A stretch of 51,955 nt of DNA from a virus: positions 1 to 51,955 of the IMG/VR virus record IMGVR_UViG_3300008516_000074; one strand, 5' to 3'. The translations under genes were made by a program, and so were the position numbers. Below, in pieces: positions 49,780-51,955 of the stretch. Under the pieces are notes generated by a model. The model was given only the letters and a program-made list of their open reading frames with translations, made no database searches and was not told where the DNA came from. The stretch's first letter is position 1. Each line of letters opens with the position of its first letter.

Positions 49780-51955
49780 TGGCTGATAAACCTAAACCAA
49801 ATATTTGTCAATATTGGATAGAAGATGAATCTGTACAATGCGCTAATTGGGATGATGCTGGTCAGATATGTATTTTTGAGCCTGCACCAGATGAATCAGG
49901 CGCTACGCATGCTCCTAATTGTAATGGAATAGGAACATCTACAGTTTGTAACCATTATGATGGTACAGGCATTAAAGCTAGATGTATTTTACCTGACACT
50001 AGTAGACAGGTTGCTAATAGAACAACTGGAAATAAGTGGTCTAGAGATGAAATAAATGGTTATAATAACGGTGACTGTAATGGAGAAGGTACAGACACAA
50101 CATGTTCTGGTTATTCGCCTTATCATATGGCTTTTAGTAAGTTAACACCAACGTCAGAAGCAGGAATTGATGAGGACGGAATAACTACTATTGGTGAATT
50201 TGATTATAGACTTCCGCTGAATTTTGAAATATATAATAAAAGAGCGCAACTAGGTAGATGTTATTGGTGGGGAGCTGATACTAGTGATTTTACTATAGAC
50301 GCTGAAACTGGTAAAATAAATCCGCCTGAATTTAAATGTACAAATCCAGATGAAATAACTGATCAATTTAACGAGTTTAAATGGGACAATAATCTTGGTA
50401 TGACCAGAGCTTCTTGTAATGGATGTAAACCAGAGTGCTCTAGATATACTAGTAGTATTTGTTGGGAATATTGCATAGATGAAAAAACTCGCCAAGGAGA
50501 TAAAGTATTAGCTGAGCAGATTTTAGAATTAAGATATTATATTAAAAAAGATGGGTGGACAGCATATGAATATGAAAGATCTTTTAAAGACCCTGATATT
50601 TTTGCTGGGACTAAATTATGGCGTGATTCTATAAGACAAAGTACAGACGGAAAGTATTTAATTGATACTAATCGTACTTATATATCTGATTTTGAAGTGT
50701 TTGATGTTGATTATAACCAATCTTTTTTGACTGCTGGAACTCCTAATGAGACACATAAAGAAAATTATCCAACTTTAGTTGAACAATTAAAAACTATTAG
50801 ATTAGCTCCTATCATTAGAAATAGATTTGATGATATTGGTCTTTATATAACTAGTACTGGTGAGATAAAGAGTAAATATATTTTTGAAGTTAGTAAATTG
50901 TTACATAAAGATATTCTTATTGTTGGAGATGTATTTTATTATGGAAGTAAGGCGTATGCTGTAAATTTAAGTGACCCAGAATTAGGTTTTTTACCAAGTA
51001 AATTAAAAGAATATAACAGCATGGCTGAAATAGAGGCTTTATATAATGGAGCTAACAATATTGCTGGTTATGAGAAATTTTATAATGATTTAGAATGTAA
51101 ATTAGAAAATTTAATAAAATATTGGCCTGAGAAAATTGCTGAATCTGAAGTTAATGGTAATAATTCATTTTATATTAATGCAGAAACTTTTTTTGGAAAT
51201 AATGATATAGTTGTATTTGATAAAGGCAGTGGTGTTTGGGAATATGATAAAATTTCTGTAAGAAAAATATTATGTAACGGTATTATTGGACAAACAAGTT
51301 TTTTTGTTGATAATAGTGGTAATACAGTAGATTATTTAGCATCATACGAAGACAGCTTTGCTGGGTTTGCTAATAGAACTGGTGAAATAACTTTTAGTTT
51401 TTTTCCTTTTACATCTTCTGATGGAAGTGCTGAAATAGATTATGTTTATGATGATGGCATAAGAAAAAGACTTGATGTTAATCCAGCATATCCAGCTGAA
51501 TATGATACTTATGAAATGTGCTATAAGTTGTTTAAAGTAAAAGTTTTTGATAGACTATTTTTAGATCAAAATAGTTTTAGACTTTTTGGTAATGCTGGAT
51601 GGGCCTTAGTTACTATTTCTGATGATAAAAAATTGAGCAATGTTATTAAACCATGGATAGTAGATGGTAAAATAACATTAACTGTTAAAGACTCATTAGA
51701 TGTGTCCAATGATATTGAAATGGGGATGGTAGATAGAGAGGAAAATATCGATAAATTAGAAGTTAATCAAATAATAGTAAAACCTAAAGACATAAAACAA
51801 TTTAGGCAGCCATGTAGTGCTGTGTTGAGCATTGGCCCTATTTATAATTATGAAAAGCGAAGCTTTAATGAAGTACCAAGCGGAGAATATGAAGAAGTAA
51901 GGGAGCCTATTATTGCAGAAGATGATATTATTGATTATAGGTCTAATCTTAAATT
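49779..51955 (+). CDS. Large Cys-rich virion protein (3'-truncated by window)
   Basis: The frame is open from the ATG at 49779 to the window end (725 codons, no stop), overlapping the upstream stop by one base. The first 240 residues are unusually Cys-rich (about 15 Cys), including C-N-G-C-K-P-E-C and C-W-E-Y-C, suggesting disulphides or bound metal. That part contains G-Y-S-P-Y-H-M-A-F-S-K-L and W-W-G-A-D-T-S-D-F-T-I-D. The remainder is mixed alpha/beta with a Y-E-K-F-Y-N-D-L helix. A large late-operon protein after the fibre genes is probably another tail or surface component. No catalytic signature is recognised. Confidence 0.6.
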   Translation, partial: MADKPKPNICQYWIEDESVQCANWDDAGQICIFEPAPDESGATHAPNCNGIGTSTVCNHYDGTGIKARCILPDTSRQVANRTTGNKWSRDEINGYNNGDCNGEGTDTTCSGYSPYHMAFSKLTPTSEAGIDEDGITTIGEFDYRLPLNFEIYNKRAQLGRCYWWGADTSDFTIDAETGKINPPEFKCTNPDEITDQFNEFKWDNNLGMTRASCNGCKPECSRYTSSICWEYCIDEKTRQGDKVLAEQILELRYYIKKDGWTAYEYERSFKDPDIFAGTKLWRDSIRQSTDGKYLIDTNRTYISDFEVFDVDYNQSFLTAGTPNETHKENYPTLVEQLKTIRLAPIIRNRFDDIGLYITSTGEIKSKYIFEVSKLLHKDILIVGDVFYYGSKAYAVNLSDPELGFLPSKLKEYNSMAEIEALYNGANNIAGYEKFYNDLECKLENLIKYWPEKIAESEVNGNNSFYINAETFFGNNDIVVFDKGSGVWEYDKISVRKILCNGIIGQTSFFVDNSGNTVDYLASYEDSFAGFANRTGEITFSFFPFTSSDGSAEIDYVYDDGIRKRLDVNPAYPAEYDTYEMCYKLFKVKVFDRLFLDQNSFRLFGNAGWALVTISDDKKLSNVIKPWIVDGKITLTVKDSLDVSNDIEMGMVDREENIDKLEVNQIIVKPKDIKQFRQPCSAVLSIGPIYNYEKRSFNEVPSGEYEEVREPIIAEDDIIDYRSNLK

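Noticed and set aside
1461-51955. A second variable repeat matching the template in another gene of the window
   Set aside because: No other protein carries the F-Y-W-x-L-x-x-S-S-S...I-G-S pattern at its C terminus. Only bases 1-16 match.
1-51955. Alternative genetic code with TAG or TGA read as sense
   Set aside because: All genes, including the 7,426-codon one, are intact with standard stops, and TAG ends four genes at sensible positions.

Overview
The window is a block of late (virion structural) genes from a large tailed phage, with every recognisable gene on the + strand. The DNA is AT-rich, most genes have strong AGGAGG-type ribosome binding sites, and the standard code fits throughout. 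This suggests a phage, or a phage-like metagenomic contig, of a low-GC Firmicutes/Clostridia-like host. No integrase, tRNA, rRNA, CRISPR array or host gene is visible. No contractile-sheath gene is recognisable, and the order neck, tail tube, frameshifted chaperone, tape measure, tail tip, fibres is that of a long non-contractile tail.

Layout. 1-1387 is a diversity-generating retroelement (DGR). The window opens in the last bases of a variable repeat at the 3' end of a target gene (stop at 21-23), followed by a G-rich spacer, the template repeat (about 85-204) and the DGR reverse transcriptase. 1461-5957 holds small neck or head-completion proteins, a Vsr-like homing endonuclease and a beta-helix protein. 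6098-9805 holds the major tail tube protein, a strong hairpin, a small protein and a tail-assembly chaperone pair joined by a probable -1 ribosomal frameshift at a dnaX-type A AAA AAG site. 9884-32164 is one 22.3 kb open reading frame encoding a 7,426-residue tape measure protein. 32176-48456 holds tail-tip, baseplate and fibre-like proteins, including three tandem paralogues with Ig-like domains, and is interrupted by HNH and Vsr-like endonucleases. 48565-51955 holds a third type of homing endonuclease, a small protein and a Cys-rich virion protein that runs off the window.

Central observation. The tape measure protein appears to carry a single-chain, two-barrel (multisubunit-type) RNA polymerase in its N-terminal half. 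A beta-subunit-like barrel has G-x-N...FED (969-985), G-x-K-x3-R-x-G-x-K-G-V (K1105, K1113) and a following MGQ-type segment (about 1151-1168). A beta-prime-like barrel has R-x-P...Q (1955-1965) and the Mg-binding DYDGD followed by V-H (2067-2075). The polymerase is flanked by a complete DEDDh exonuclease (about 105-295) and a RecB/Cas4-like PD-(D/E)XK nuclease (about 2975-3090). A Gly-rich linker (3207-3235) separates this enzymatic half from an ordinary TP901-type tape measure core (about 3745-4116). Near the C terminus are typical tape-measure GPGGP loops and an HEFGH zinc-protease motif (7084-7088).

How it may work (inference). The N terminus of a tape measure is thought to lie nearest the head, so the nuclease/polymerase block would sit beside the leading end of the genome. 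It could be delivered with the DNA as a virion RNA polymerase that starts early transcription, and the C-terminal metalloprotease could release or mature the parts. The DGR upstream would diversify a virion surface protein, and the fibre-like genes at the far end would handle adsorption. The four free-standing homing endonucleases mark the region as a repeated target of selfish DNA.
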